Source of the DNA: Celerinatantimonas sp046054195
Lineage (GTDB): Bacteria; Pseudomonadota; Gammaproteobacteria; Enterobacterales; Celerinatantimonadaceae
NCBI RefSeq assembly: GCF_046054195.1
Contig: NZ_JBEQCS010000022.1
Coordinates: forward strand, 9,046 to 73,045
Length of the DNA stretch: 64,000 bases
Direction: 5' to 3'
Numbering within the stretch: position 1 is the first letter of the stretch; every line of letters starts with the position of its first letter. A program made the translations under genes and the position numbers. Under the pieces are notes generated by a model, which worked only from the letters and a program-made list of their open reading frames with translations, made no database searches and was not told where the DNA came from. Positions 45,036-54,375 of this stretch are shown piece after piece.

Positions 45036-46955
45036 CTAATCGAGCGGATTATTCATCCGCTCTTGGCGCTGCTTTTTATTGCGTTTATGCGCTTGATGCA
45101 TCTGCGGAGTCTGCGAATTTTTATCCTCTCCGACATAACTTTCCCAAGCCTGTTCATAAGCTTCACTCGGTACTTGACTATCATCGTTGAGCAGCTTATC
45201 AAGCATGGCTTGAGAGCGCAGGCTTTGACGTAAGAATTCGCCGTCGTAATCCTCTTTTAAAAGTTGCTCACGTAGTAATTTATTGTCGTAAGATTTAAAA
45301 AACTCACCAATGCGATAAGCCTGATTGGCCCGCCACCCAAGCTCTGCAAGGGCATCGACCCCCATGGCAACCCCAGACCCCAACGTTTCTCGATGCACAT
45401 AATCAACGCCAGAGCGCATCAGCTCTAAAGCATGCGGACGGTCGACAGCTCGCGCTAAGATAATCAGATGAGGAAAGTTTTGCCGCGCCATTCGCACAAT
45501 CTCAAGCGTGCGCTCTGGGTTATCAACGGCCACAATCAGCAATTTTGCATTTTCAGCACCAGCAGCACTTAATAAATCAGCTCTGGCCGCATTGCCATAA
45601 AAGACTTTAAAACCAAAACGTCCCAACGTCTTAATGTGGTTGGCATCATGCTCAAGGATTGTCGTACCAATATGATTACTATGGAGCATTCGCCCCACTA
45701 TCTGACCAAAACGTCCGAAACCGGCAATAATCACCGGATTCCCCTCATCGGTCACATCGCTTTCTGGTGTTGCTGCGCGATTTTTATGTAACCGCGAAAA
45801 TAACCAACCTTGAGCCGCCATCATCAACAGTGGAGTCGTGGCCATCGAAAGAGCAATCACCAATGTGGTCATATCGACAACGGATTTACTTAAGACATAA
45901 CTGCTCCCGGCAAACGACACTAAGACAAAACCAAATTCCCCACTTTGTGACAACGCCAAAGAGAATATTGCCAGGTTTTCCCCGCGCAATTTAGATAACA
46001 GGCCAATGAAAATCAGCACCACCAGCTTAATCACCACCAGCGACACCACTAATAAACTGATAATGCCAACATGGTGAGCAAGTAAGTTAAAGTTAATATT
46101 GGCACCAACGGAGATAAAAAATAGTCCCAGCAATAATCCTTTAAATGGTTCAACATCTGCTTCAAGCTCATGGCGATATTCGCTATCGGCTAACACTACC
46201 CCAGCCAAAAATGTACCTAGAGCAGGCGACAGCCCCACCATATCCATTGCCTGAGCAATCCCAACCACCAGCGCAAGTGCGGCAGCCACAAACAACTCGC
46301 GCATATTGGATTGGGCAACCATACGAAACACAGGGCGCAATAAATAATGCCCGCCAAAAATAATTCCGCCAATCACAGCGGCAATTTCACTAACCCGTAA
46401 CCAAGCAGGAATCGATGAATCAACGTGCACCATCGCACTTGATACAGCCAAGAAAGGGATCACTGCCAACATCGGAATAACGGCAATATCTTGAAACAAT
46501 AACACTGAAAATGAGTGTCGTCCGGCGGGCGTTTTTAAGAGCCCTTTTTCTTGTAAACTCTGCAGCACCAAGGCCGTTGAAGAGACCGATAAAATGAGCC
46601 CAAGAGCGATGGACATCCGACCAGATAATCCCGCAGCTAATCCAATAGACCAAATCACCAGGCAAGTCAGCACCACTTGCAAGCCACCGGTAAAAAAGAT
46701 TGATTTTTTAAGGCGCCACAATCGCGATGGCTTTAATTCAAGCCCAATCAAGAACAGCATAATGACGACGCCGAACTCGGCAAAATGCATCACATCTGGC
46801 GAACCGCCCACAAATCCCAAAACATATGGGCCGATAATAGCTCCCGCAATGAGATACCCTAAGACCGACCCCAACCCTAACCGTGTTGCGATTGGCACCG
46901 ATAAAACCGCCGCAGCCAAATAGATGAAGGCATCAAACCATAACGAATGCTCCAT
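45036..46955 (-). CDS. Glutathione-regulated K+/H+ antiporter, KefB/KefC type
   Basis: A 639-residue CPA2 antiporter with about twelve transmembrane segments (RLGLGSVLGYLIAGAIIGP at the start), a long loop with LSVSSTALVLQSLQEKG and FSVLLFQDIAVIP, and a C-terminal RCK/TrkA-N domain beginning GFGRFGQIVGRML near 416. Such channels release K+ to acidify the cytoplasm against electrophiles when glutathione adducts bind. It shares features with both KefB and KefC. Its start overlaps the stop of the flavoprotein gene by one base (TAATG). The C-terminal tail is unusually rich in Gln, Lys and His. Confidence 0.94.
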   Translation of the reverse strand: MEHSLWFDAFIYLAAAVLSVPIATRLGLGSVLGYLIAGAIIGPYVLGFVGGSPDVMHFAEFGVVIMLFLIGLELKPSRLWRLKKSIFFTGGLQVVLTCLVIWSIGLAAGLSGRMSIALGLILSVSSTALVLQSLQEKGLLKTPAGRHSFSVLLFQDIAVIPMLAVIPFLAVSSAMVHVDSSIPAWLRVSEIAAVIGGIIFGGHYLLRPVFRMVAQSNMRELFVAAALALVVGIAQAMDMVGLSPALGTFLAGVVLADSEYRHELEADVEPFKGLLLGLFFISVGANINFNLLAHHVGIISLLVVSLVVIKLVVLIFIGLLSKLRGENLAIFSLALSQSGEFGFVLVSFAGSSYVLSKSVVDMTTLVIALSMATTPLLMMAAQGWLFSRLHKNRAATPESDVTDEGNPVIIAGFGRFGQIVGRMLHSNHIGTTILEHDANHIKTLGRFGFKVFYGNAARADLLSAAGAENAKLLIVAVDNPERTLEIVRMARQNFPHLIILARAVDRPHALELMRSGVDYVHRETLGSGVAMGVDALAELGWRANQAYRIGEFFKSYDNKLLREQLLKEDYDGEFLRQSLRSQAMLDKLLNDDSQVPSEAYEQAWESYVGEDKNSQTPQMHQAHKRNKKQRQERMNNPLD

Positions 46956-47548
46956 TAGGCCTCCGCTTCTGGATGAGAAAGGTAATGGCAGCTTTCATCA
47001 ATAGTCAATGATTCCTCTCTTAGTTGCTCTAATAGATGTCGATAACGATTGGCAAACTGGCTAAGGCGTTCTGAGTCACCATGTTTGTGAACGCCATCAA
47101 TCACAAATGGCGGTAAATAACGCATTCCACATAAAGTTGCCGTCTGCTCAAACGGCAATAAAAATTGGCGCAAGGTATAACGGTTATAACCATTGGGATG
47201 ATACGAGGTTAACGAGCCACCGCAGCTGACGACTTGCAGCATTTGGGTCAACTTCGCAGATTGATTTTCTGAATCAGAGTAAACGTAGCTGCGGGTCAAA
47301 ACTAAATCCATCCACTCTTTGAGTAAGGCCGGCGCTGAGTACCAATAAAGAGGATGTTGCAAAATTAAAATATCATGCTGGGACAAAATTGATTGTTCAG
47401 CCAATGTATCGATAAAACCGTTGGGATATTGCTGATAAAGATCGCGAATCGTCACGTCTTGCATAGAATTAATAGCATCGATTAAATATCGGTTGGCTAA
47501 ACTTTTATGAAAAGCTGGGTGGGCAAAAATCACTAAAATGCGCGCCAT
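46955..47548 (-). CDS. Kef ancillary flavoprotein (KefF/KefG-like quinone oxidoreductase)
   Basis: A 197-residue NAD(P)H-quinone-oxidoreductase-like flavodoxin fold. It opens with RILVIFAHPAFHKSLANR, and ILQHPLYWYSAPALLKEWMDLV near 63-84 is the family signature. KefF and KefG bind the cytosolic face of their channel and are needed for full activity. One-base overlap with the antiporter gene fixes the partnership. Confidence 0.93.
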   Translation of the reverse strand: MARILVIFAHPAFHKSLANRYLIDAINSMQDVTIRDLYQQYPNGFIDTLAEQSILSQHDILILQHPLYWYSAPALLKEWMDLVLTRSYVYSDSENQSAKLTQMLQVVSCGGSLTSYHPNGYNRYTLRQFLLPFEQTATLCGMRYLPPFVIDGVHKHGDSERLSQFANRYRHLLEQLREESLTIDESCHYLSHPEAEA

Positions 47549-47730
47549 AAATTGCTGATCCTGTTATTTACTTTTTAACCAATAAACGATGCATAAATCG
47601 AAAAAATTTTAAGACTAAGAAATTCAACGCTCCTTACACTATCAACAGCCAGTCCATCGAATTTGACTAACTAAAAAGCGATAATCGAAGGTGATATTTA
47701 CCACTACTGACCAACATATAAGAAAAATAA

Positions 47731-47744
47731 CTGATCTGCATCAA
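47731..47744. promoter_or_regulatory. FNR-like site
   Basis: On the minus strand TTGAT-GCAG-ATCAG matches the FNR consensus TTGATNNNNATCAA at nine of ten defined positions. It lies 183 bp before the Kef flavoprotein gene, which is far for direct activation. Confidence 0.35.
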
Positions 47745-48025
47745 TAATTATACACCTTGAGGCTAAATGATCATGGACCTTGTCTGGTGTAGCCAGCCAA
47801 GATCAAACAGTATTGCGCTAGTCTTGAGTGATTGGCCTTAAACTCGGTGAGAGAATCACTGGCCCCTTAGCAACTCTTAGAGCAACTAAAAAATATATTT
47901 TAAATATATCAAATAAAAATAACCTACTGAATAAATTAAAAATATATAAATCGACCTTCCATTATTAAGTAAAAAATAGATTACTAAAGCGAGCTGATTT
48001 TATGGCTGAACTCAAGTAGAATGGA

Positions 48026-48044
48026 AATAATAATTAATCTCGTT
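48026..48044. promoter_or_regulatory. Probable Fur box upstream of fhuC
   Basis: AATAATAATTAATCTCGTT matches the vibrio Fur consensus AATGANAATNATTNTCATT with three mismatches. It lies 93 bp before fhuC. Confidence 0.55.
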
Positions 48045-48137
48045 ACCAACAAGTAGATTGATGACAGTACCGGATCAATCAGCAGATTTAACAAAATTAG
48101 ATAGTCACAAGCCGATCAATTTTTATAAGAAGTCATT

Positions 48138-48920
48138 ATGTATAAGTTGTCTGACATTAAAGTCATCCGTGGTAATCGCGCCATTTTAGATGTTCCAAAT
48201 CTGTCGATACCTACAGATAAGTTCACGGTTATTTTAGGCCACAATGGCTCCGGCAAATCGACAATGATGAGTCTGTTATCCGGTCAACAAACACCCGAAC
48301 AAGGCCAAATTACACTTAACGGACAATCGGTTAGCGAATATAAAAGCAAAGAGCTGGCAAAAGCCGTCGCTTTTTTACCGCAAAAACTGCCCAATAGCGC
48401 CGGATTAACGGTTCAAGAGCTCGTCAAATTAGGGCGATTCCCTTGGCGCGGCGCACTGGGTCGTTGGAAGGAAGAAGACTATCAGATTATCGACAATGCC
48501 ATGCAGCGAACAAAAATCGATGGGTTTGCCAACACGCTAGCCGATGAGCTCTCAGGTGGCGAGAGACAACGCGCCTGGATCTCAATGCTCTTAGCGCAGC
48601 AATCCCCCTTGCTATTATTAGATGAACCGACCTCGGCACTTGATATACAACACCAGTATCAACTCATGGAACTGCTCTTTGAGCTAAATCACGATAACCA
48701 ATATGGCGTTGTTGCCATATTACATGACCTCAATTTAGCACTGCGTTATGCCGACCATATTATCGCATTAAAACAAGGCCAAATCGCTTTTGCCGGCGAT
48801 GCTCAATTGCTTGAAGATGAGCAGCGCTTAAGCGATCTTTACCAAACGCCAATTAAGCTACTTGATCATCCTCAGTCAAATTCAGCACAAGCTACCAAGG
48901 TTGCCATTGTATGCCCGTAA
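48138..48920 (+). CDS. fhuC: Ferric hydroxamate ABC transporter ATPase FhuC
   Basis: A 260-residue ATPase of the iron-siderophore group: Walker A LGHNGSGKSTMM near residue 33, signature ELSGGERQRAW near 137, Walker B LLLDEPTSALD near 158, then LHDLNLALRYADH. It overlaps fhuD by 10 bp. The gene order C-D-B and the fused permease downstream are those of the E. coli fhu operon, although no fhuA receptor gene is nearby. Confidence 0.9.
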   Translation: MYKLSDIKVIRGNRAILDVPNLSIPTDKFTVILGHNGSGKSTMMSLLSGQQTPEQGQITLNGQSVSEYKSKELAKAVAFLPQKLPNSAGLTVQELVKLGRFPWRGALGRWKEEDYQIIDNAMQRTKIDGFANTLADELSGGERQRAWISMLLAQQSPLLLLDEPTSALDIQHQYQLMELLFELNHDNQYGVVAILHDLNLALRYADHIIALKQGQIAFAGDAQLLEDEQRLSDLYQTPIKLLDHPQSNSAQATKVAIVCP

Positions 48921-49837
48921 AGTTGTTAAGCCCTGTGCGGTTATGGGCTGTTCTAATATTGTGTTTTGGCTTAGCCCATCAAGCATTCGCTTTTGAGGTC
49001 ACTGATAGTCTCGGCGTTCATCAGCTTAAAGCGATTCCTAAACGCGCCGTGGTACTTGATTGGGATCTCATCGAACAAGTCATCGAACTTGGAGTCACAC
49101 CGGTTGGAGTAACTAATAAATCGGGTTATAACACCTGGGTTGCCAAACCTCTAGCACCCAAGCAGAGTGTGTCCGTTGGAACTCGTTATGAGCCTAATTT
49201 TGAAGCAATAGCGGCACTCAAGCCGGATATCATTCTCATCAGTGAAGTACAAACAGATCTCAAGCCGCTGCTTGAAAGACTGGCACCTGTATTGGTCTAC
49301 ACCAATTTTGCCAAAGACCAGAATCATGCTCAAATAGCGATAAAAACCTTTCAACAGCTGGCAACCGTGTTTGGTAAAGAGCAACTTGCCAAGCAGAAGC
49401 TGACAAAGCTTCATGCTCATTTTAAAGAGCTGCGTGAAAAACTGCTTAAGCACTTTCATGGCAAGTTACCACAAGTCTGTGTGATTCGCTTTGCCAGCAC
49501 GACGGCCATCTTTTTACCAACTGAGAATGCGATTATCAGTTATGTCCTGCAACAAATTGGCCTTAAAGGTGCGCTTACCCAGCCCGATGCCCGCTGGGGA
49601 ATCATTCAAAAACCAATTACTTATCTTAAAAATCTACACTCTGGATATGTCTTGTATTTGCGCCCTTTTTACCAAGAATCGGCTTTAAAAAAATCAGTCC
49701 TTTGGCAAGCGCTACCGGTGGTACAACAACATCATGTTTTGCCCGTGCGAGCGGTCTGGAATTATGGCGGCGCAATGTCACTTAAATATATGGCTGATGC
49801 TATCACCGATAGTCTGCTCAAAGGAGCGCAATCATGA
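48911..49837 (+). CDS. fhuD: Periplasmic hydroxamate-type siderophore binding protein FhuD
   Basis: A 308-residue protein with a signal peptide (cleavage after HQAFA, about residue 27) and a FhuD-type start: EVTDSLGVHQLKAIPKRAVVLDWDLIE. ALKPDIILIS near 99 and the C-terminal WNYGGAMSLKYMADAI fit the family. It overlaps both fhuC (10 bp) and fhuB (4 bp), so translation is coupled. The siderophore is inferred from the operon form only. Confidence 0.87.
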   Translation: MPVKLLSPVRLWAVLILCFGLAHQAFAFEVTDSLGVHQLKAIPKRAVVLDWDLIEQVIELGVTPVGVTNKSGYNTWVAKPLAPKQSVSVGTRYEPNFEAIAALKPDIILISEVQTDLKPLLERLAPVLVYTNFAKDQNHAQIAIKTFQQLATVFGKEQLAKQKLTKLHAHFKELREKLLKHFHGKLPQVCVIRFASTTAIFLPTENAIISYVLQQIGLKGALTQPDARWGIIQKPITYLKNLHSGYVLYLRPFYQESALKKSVLWQALPVVQQHHVLPVRAVWNYGGAMSLKYMADAITDSLLKGAQS

Positions 49838-51837
49838 AACGTAACCACCTGATTGCCTTGGTGCTTGTGACCCTCCTGTTAGCCGTTATATTTTTACAAT
49901 GGCAACAACCATTATCACTTAAAACGCAGTGGCAACTCATCACGGCCCAAGGGCAAATTCACAGCTTTGATGATTACCAATTCATTGATGCTCGTCTACC
50001 AAGACTCATCATGGCATTGGTCATTGGGGCTGTATTTGGTTTGGTTGGCAGTCTCATGCAGCAATTAACGCAAAATCCACTGACTTCACCGCTCACATTG
50101 GGAACCTCATCTGGCGCTTGGTGTGCGTTGGTTGTATTAAGCATTTTTGCCCCAGCCGCTTCGGCTAACTACAGCGCACTAGCAGCTCTAGCTGGTGCCC
50201 TGCTCGCCTTTACCTTGATTCTTATCTTAACTGGCCTTAAAAACCTAACCGGCTTACCAGTGGTGATTTCAGGCATGGTCGTCAATATCTTGCTAGGTGC
50301 GGTGGCAAGCGCGCTGATTGTGCTCAATCGCGAATATGCTCAGAATGTTTTCATGTGGGGAGCCGGTGATCTATCACAAAATGGTTGGCATTGGCTAAGT
50401 TGGCTGTGGCCAAAACTTCTTGTTGCACTACCACTTGTTTATCTTGCCCCAAGAGTCTTGACGCTATTACGGCTTGGTCAACAAGGTGCTGCTGGACGAG
50501 GGCTGGCGGTTGTACCTTGGTTTTTTGTATTATTGACCGCCGGGATCTTTTTGGTGAGCGCATCGATTACGGCAGTGGGTCTCATTGGCTTTATTGGATT
50601 ATTAACCCCAAATTTTGCCCGAAGTCTAGGCGCCCGCACGCCTAAAATGGAGCTCTATGCCAGCATCATTCTTGGCGCACTATTGTTGTTAGTCACCGAC
50701 CAACTGGCGCTAGTCGCTTCGAGCTATTTTGGACAGTTGGTCCCAAGTGGTGTCACAGCAGCCTCTATTGGAGCACCTGCACTTATCTGGTTTGCGCGTA
50801 AAAAAAATCAGGCTCAAGACTCATTTCAGATTTCCCTGCCTGGGGCAAAATCGCAAATTAGCCTCATCAATTGCTGCGCTTTAGCGCTGCTGCTATTAGC
50901 GGTTGTCGCGTTGTACTTAAGCTATCAACCAGCAAGTTCCAGTTTCGGCTGGTTGAGCTCTTATCAGTGGAGTATCCGCTGGCCTCGCGCCTTAACCGCC
51001 ATTAGTGTGGGGATTGGATTGGCCATCGCTGGCACTATTTTACAACGCCTCGTCTATAACCCACTTGCTAGCCCTGAGCTTTTAGGGATTTCATCCGGGG
51101 CGACTTTTGCCCTTATTTTTGCCAGCTTGTTTTTAGGTCAATCATTATTAGAAGCACACTGGGTCAATGCGCTATTAGGCAGCTTGAGTGTTTTAGTCAT
51201 TCTCATTTTACTAGGAAGACGCCACAAATACGCACCTTCAACACTGATTTTAACCGGGATTGCACTCAGTGCGACGTTACAAGCCTTTGTTCAATTTTGT
51301 CTGGCTAAAGGCGGTCAAGACAGCGATATCATCGTCCAATGGCTCACCGGCTCGACTTATCGAGTGACACCTAATCAGGCAATGATACTAGCGATTGGTG
51401 TTCTACTTTTAAGTATTCTCTCTTTTGGCTTAAGCCGAGCACTTGCGCTTTTATCCATCAGCCGCTCCTTTGCTGCATCAAGGGGGTTGAATGTCGAGCT
51501 TACTTCATTAATTTTACTCACGATTGTTGCACTTTTATGCGCACTAATTACCGCAACCCTTGGCCCTATCGCATTTATCGGCCTTATCGCTCCGCACATG
51601 GCAATGATGCTGGGGGCAAGAAAACCGACGTTGCAGTTTTTACTCGCATCATTATGCGGTGTCACGTTAATGTTATGGGCTGACTGGCTCGGACAAGTCT
51701 GGCTTTATCCCAAACAAATAGCAGCTGGAACACTAGTTGCTGTGATTGGTTCGGTTTATTTTCTGGGATTGTTACTGCTTAATCGTTATCGACAATTTAA
51801 AGGCCGGCAAATAGCGCTTAATTATTCCGTGCAGTAA
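49834..51837 (+). CDS. fhuB: Fused two-domain siderophore permease FhuB
   Basis: A 667-residue protein made of two FecCD-type permease halves in tandem, the FhuB arrangement (660 residues in E. coli). The first half has RLPRLIMALVIGAVFGLVGSLMQQL and VGLIGFIGLLTPNFAR; the second has RWPRALTAISVGIGLAIAGTILQRL and LGPIAFIGLIAPHMAMMLG. Each half has about ten transmembrane segments. It is the last gene of fhuCDB. Confidence 0.93.
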   Translation: MKRNHLIALVLVTLLLAVIFLQWQQPLSLKTQWQLITAQGQIHSFDDYQFIDARLPRLIMALVIGAVFGLVGSLMQQLTQNPLTSPLTLGTSSGAWCALVVLSIFAPAASANYSALAALAGALLAFTLILILTGLKNLTGLPVVISGMVVNILLGAVASALIVLNREYAQNVFMWGAGDLSQNGWHWLSWLWPKLLVALPLVYLAPRVLTLLRLGQQGAAGRGLAVVPWFFVLLTAGIFLVSASITAVGLIGFIGLLTPNFARSLGARTPKMELYASIILGALLLLVTDQLALVASSYFGQLVPSGVTAASIGAPALIWFARKKNQAQDSFQISLPGAKSQISLINCCALALLLLAVVALYLSYQPASSSFGWLSSYQWSIRWPRALTAISVGIGLAIAGTILQRLVYNPLASPELLGISSGATFALIFASLFLGQSLLEAHWVNALLGSLSVLVILILLGRRHKYAPSTLILTGIALSATLQAFVQFCLAKGGQDSDIIVQWLTGSTYRVTPNQAMILAIGVLLLSILSFGLSRALALLSISRSFAASRGLNVELTSLILLTIVALLCALITATLGPIAFIGLIAPHMAMMLGARKPTLQFLLASLCGVTLMLWADWLGQVWLYPKQIAAGTLVAVIGSVYFLGLLLLNRYRQFKGRQIALNYSVQ

Positions 51838-51855
51838 TTAAGGCATGCAGCAAAT

Positions 51856-51893
51856 AATGGCAATGGTTCATTCAGGCTGAAACCGTTGCCATT
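51856..51893 (+). terminator. Likely terminator of fhuCDB
   Basis: AATGGCAATGGTT pairs with AACCGTTGCCATT (one G-U pair, 12-base loop), 18 bp after the fhuB stop. The T tract is weak. Confidence 0.6.
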
Positions 51894-51918
51894 TGATGCA
51901 TTCTTGTTAAGATAGAAC

Positions 51919-51932
51919 GTGATGTAGATCAC
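51919..51932. promoter_or_regulatory. CRP-like site
   Basis: GTGATGTAGATCAC differs from the symmetric CRP core GTGATCTAGATCAC at one position. It lies 280 bp before the MFS gene at 52212, upstream of a hairpin, so a long leader is implied if it acts on that gene. Confidence 0.55.
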
Positions 51933-51970
51933 TTTAAACCTGTGCCTGCGTAGCTTTTTAAAGTTCCTAA

Positions 51971-51999
51971 GACTTCAATCGGAGGTCAATCCGATAGTC
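51971..51999 (+). promoter_or_regulatory. Leader hairpin upstream of the MFS gene
   Basis: ATCGGA-GGTCAA-TCCGAT forms a perfect 6-bp stem, and the outer GACT/AGTC pair around a 3-base bulge. It is not followed by a T tract. It may be part of a structured leader. Confidence 0.35.
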
Positions 52000-52211
52000 C
52001 TAAATTAACGCTCTGTTATTTTAGAAACGCTCTCGTGTCGCCAAATAAACGAATAATTCTATTGCACATAGTATCGATAAAAAGGTCTTGCTTGGTTTCA
52101 AGCTCAAGACAGCGATTATCGGTCAGTTTTCTATAGCGGCATTTGGAGTATTCAAAGGAATTTTCTAACAATAAGCTCGCGCGACAGGTTGACTGATTAA
52201 GGAGAGTCATC

Positions 52212-53390
52212 ATGAACGAGCAATCCGCTCAGTTATCAGCACCTGGACAATTTGCCTTGATGTTAGTTGCCTGCCTGACCATTATGGTGGGTTGTGTAAT
52301 TGTCCCAGGCTTACCCGCTATTGCCCCGCAACTGGGAGTTCCTCATGCTGCGAGCTGGTTGATCACGTTGCCATCCTTAGGGGTTGTTTTATTCGGTCCA
52401 CTGGCAGGCAGTTGTATTGAAAAATTAGGACTTCATAAAACATTGCTGATTGGCCTATTCGGATATGGTCTATTAGGTGTCGGTGGCATGTTTTTACATG
52501 GGATGATTATCATCTTTGCCGACCGATTACTGCTCGGTGGCGCAACGGCAATGGTCATGTCATCGGGTACGGCTCTGTTAACCAGTTTTTACACAGGCTC
52601 CGCTCGGCTTAAAATCATCGCCCGGCAAGGGATGGCAATTGAACTAGGAGGGGTGTTCTTTTTAGCCATTGGTGGACAGCTTGCAACCATTGGCTGGCGA
52701 TGGCCTTTTTTGCTCTATTTAGTGGCTTGGCTTTGTCTGATTTGTATTTTGGCCTTTGTCCCAAATAAAAGTGCCTCAAGCCAAGAGAAAGAATCCGTTA
52801 GTAAATCAGCGGATCGCAAAATCACGCCGCTGATTAAGTTTGTATTTTTCAGCGCAGTACTCTCACAGCTTATCTTTTTTTGCGCCATCATTACCATCCC
52901 TCAATATTTTCACTCTTTAGGGATTAGGGAAAACCAGACCGGATTTTTCTTGTCGTTTATTTCAGTTATTGCTGTGATTTCTGCCTCGCAAATGCCTCGC
53001 ATTAATCGCAAATTCGGTGATGTTGTGACCTTGGCTATTGCCTTTATTAGCTATTGCATCGCTCATTTAATTCTCTGGCAAAGCACCAACCTGTCGGTAT
53101 TAATTGTTGGAGCGATTTTTATGGGGTGTGGGTTTGGTTTATCTATTCCGTTGGTCAACCATATGACTGTCGAATATAGTGCGCCGGTGCGACGGGGAAG
53201 AAACTTAGCTTATCTATCAATGGCTATTTTTTCGGGACAGTTTTTATCTTCATTTTTAGATTTAATTCCGGTGGATGCCAGTTCGCTATTTGTCATTGCC
53301 GCAATTATTGCATTAGTCACCGTATTCGTTGTATTAGTTAAAGGCAATAAAGCTCGCAGACACTATCAACATTCACAGCAAAATAATTAA
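52212..53390 (+). CDS. MFS transporter, substrate unknown
   Basis: A 392-residue major facilitator with twelve hydrophobic segments. Motif A appears as GPLAGSCIEKLGLHKTLL near residue 61, and RNLAYLSMAIFSGQFLS near 336 is the C-terminal counterpart. It resembles Bcr/CflA-like and YdeA-like exporters in form. Lying next to fhuCDB it could export a siderophore, but nothing in the sequence proves it. GGAGAG lies before the ATG. Confidence 0.8.
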   Translation: MNEQSAQLSAPGQFALMLVACLTIMVGCVIVPGLPAIAPQLGVPHAASWLITLPSLGVVLFGPLAGSCIEKLGLHKTLLIGLFGYGLLGVGGMFLHGMIIIFADRLLLGGATAMVMSSGTALLTSFYTGSARLKIIARQGMAIELGGVFFLAIGGQLATIGWRWPFLLYLVAWLCLICILAFVPNKSASSQEKESVSKSADRKITPLIKFVFFSAVLSQLIFFCAIITIPQYFHSLGIRENQTGFFLSFISVIAVISASQMPRINRKFGDVVTLAIAFISYCIAHLILWQSTNLSVLIVGAIFMGCGFGLSIPLVNHMTVEYSAPVRRGRNLAYLSMAIFSGQFLSSFLDLIPVDASSLFVIAAIIALVTVFVVLVKGNKARRHYQHSQQNN

Positions 53391-53431
53391 CAGGGTAACT
53401 TCTGCGCTATATTTCCAATAAATCAGATACA

Positions 53432-53467
53432 AAAAAAGCTGTTCAATGTTGATTGAACAGCTTTTTT
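53432..53467. terminator. Terminator of the MFS gene
   Basis: AAAAAAGCTGTTCAAT-GTTG-ATTGAACAGCTTTTTT, a perfect 16-bp stem, about 40 bp after the stop. Confidence 0.95.
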
Positions 53468-53566
53468 ACATCTCTTAGCTACACCGCATTCTGTCATCAA
53501 TACTGGGCAAGTTAATCATGCCAAGGTATGATCAATGTCTCTTTATAAGTTAATTAGTCAATAGTC

Positions 53567-54328
53567 ATGAGTTCTGAATTATTAGCACCAATCCACTCTT
53601 TTTTATACTGTAACACCCCACGAGCATGGATTGATGAAGCCCTTAAACCTGCTAATTTACCTGTCTTACTCATTGACCACCTAGTATGTGAGCTAAAAGC
53701 TGCACAATCGGGCATGTACTTTATCCGGCGTTACGGCGTGGATAAAGCTAGCCAAGAACAGCTACTTGACTGGCTTGTACCTTATGAAAACTTTATTTAT
53801 CACCACACAGGCGATTGGCGACAACTTAATCAGCCTAACCGGTTAGGCAAAAAGTTACTGGCAAAAGCTGACAATTCGTACGCTCAAGAGATTATCGATA
53901 AAATGGTGCTATTGATTAAAGAAGAGCTACACCATTTTTATCAGGTCCTTGAGGTAATGGATGCGCTCGATATCAAATATCAGAACATCACCTCAAGTCG
54001 CTACGCTAAAGGGCTGCTTGGCCATGTCACAACTCACGAGCCCCAAACATTAATCGATAAACTTATCTGCGCGGCGTATATTGAAGCGCGCTCTTGCGAG
54101 CGATTTGCAGCGCTAGCACCACTTATTAATCCGCATTTAAGCCAGTTTTATCAATCATTACTGCGTTCTGAGGCTCGTCATTATCAGGATTATCTAACGC
54201 TTGCAAAACAAGTCGCACAAACGGATATCAGTGAACGAATCCAATTTTTTGGACAATTGGAAAAGAGCCTTATTTTATCACCGGATTGCGAATTTAAATT
54301 TCACTCGGGCATTCCAACACAATCATAA
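53567..54328 (+). CDS. miaE: tRNA-(ms2io6A37) hydroxylase MiaE
   Basis: Non-haem diiron oxygenase that hydroxylates the isopentenyl group of ms2i6A at tRNA position 37, an oxygen-dependent step. It has 253 residues with the ferritin-like ligand pairs: LVCELKAAQSG near residue 39, EELHHFYQ near 118, YIEARSCERF near 170 and SEARHYQDY near 200. It is monocistronic and convergent with the sulfotransferase gene. Confidence 0.94.
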   Translation: MSSELLAPIHSFLYCNTPRAWIDEALKPANLPVLLIDHLVCELKAAQSGMYFIRRYGVDKASQEQLLDWLVPYENFIYHHTGDWRQLNQPNRLGKKLLAKADNSYAQEIIDKMVLLIKEELHHFYQVLEVMDALDIKYQNITSSRYAKGLLGHVTTHEPQTLIDKLICAAYIEARSCERFAALAPLINPHLSQFYQSLLRSEARHYQDYLTLAKQVAQTDISERIQFFGQLEKSLILSPDCEFKFHSGIPTQS

Positions 54329-54375
54329 CCGCATCGATTAATCGTGAAAATTGCAGCATCCCTGCGGCAAAATAA

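Larger units (their letters stand above)
47549..48137. other. Intergenic stretch upstream of fhuC, 589 bp
   Basis: It contains the promoters of the divergent kef and fhu operons. A possible Fur box lies at 48026-48044 and an FNR-like site at 47731-47744, listed separately. At 47829-47874 AGTGATT and AATCACT can pair across about 30 bases. No gene was recognised. Confidence 0.4.
51838..52211. other. Regulatory gap between fhuB and the MFS gene
   Basis: 374 bp without a credible gene. It has a long hairpin after fhuB, a strong CRP-like site at 51919 and a second hairpin at 51971, each listed separately. A minus-strand open frame at 52016-52213 has no family match and is judged chance. Confidence 0.45.

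Noticed and set aside
47829..47874. Riboswitch or small RNA upstream of fhuC
   Set aside because: Only a 7-bp pairing across about 30 bases; no known riboswitch pattern and no terminator could be recognised.
52016..52213. 65-residue minus-strand frame before the MFS gene
   Set aside because: It overlaps the MFS start and its ribosome site, and has no recognisable domain.
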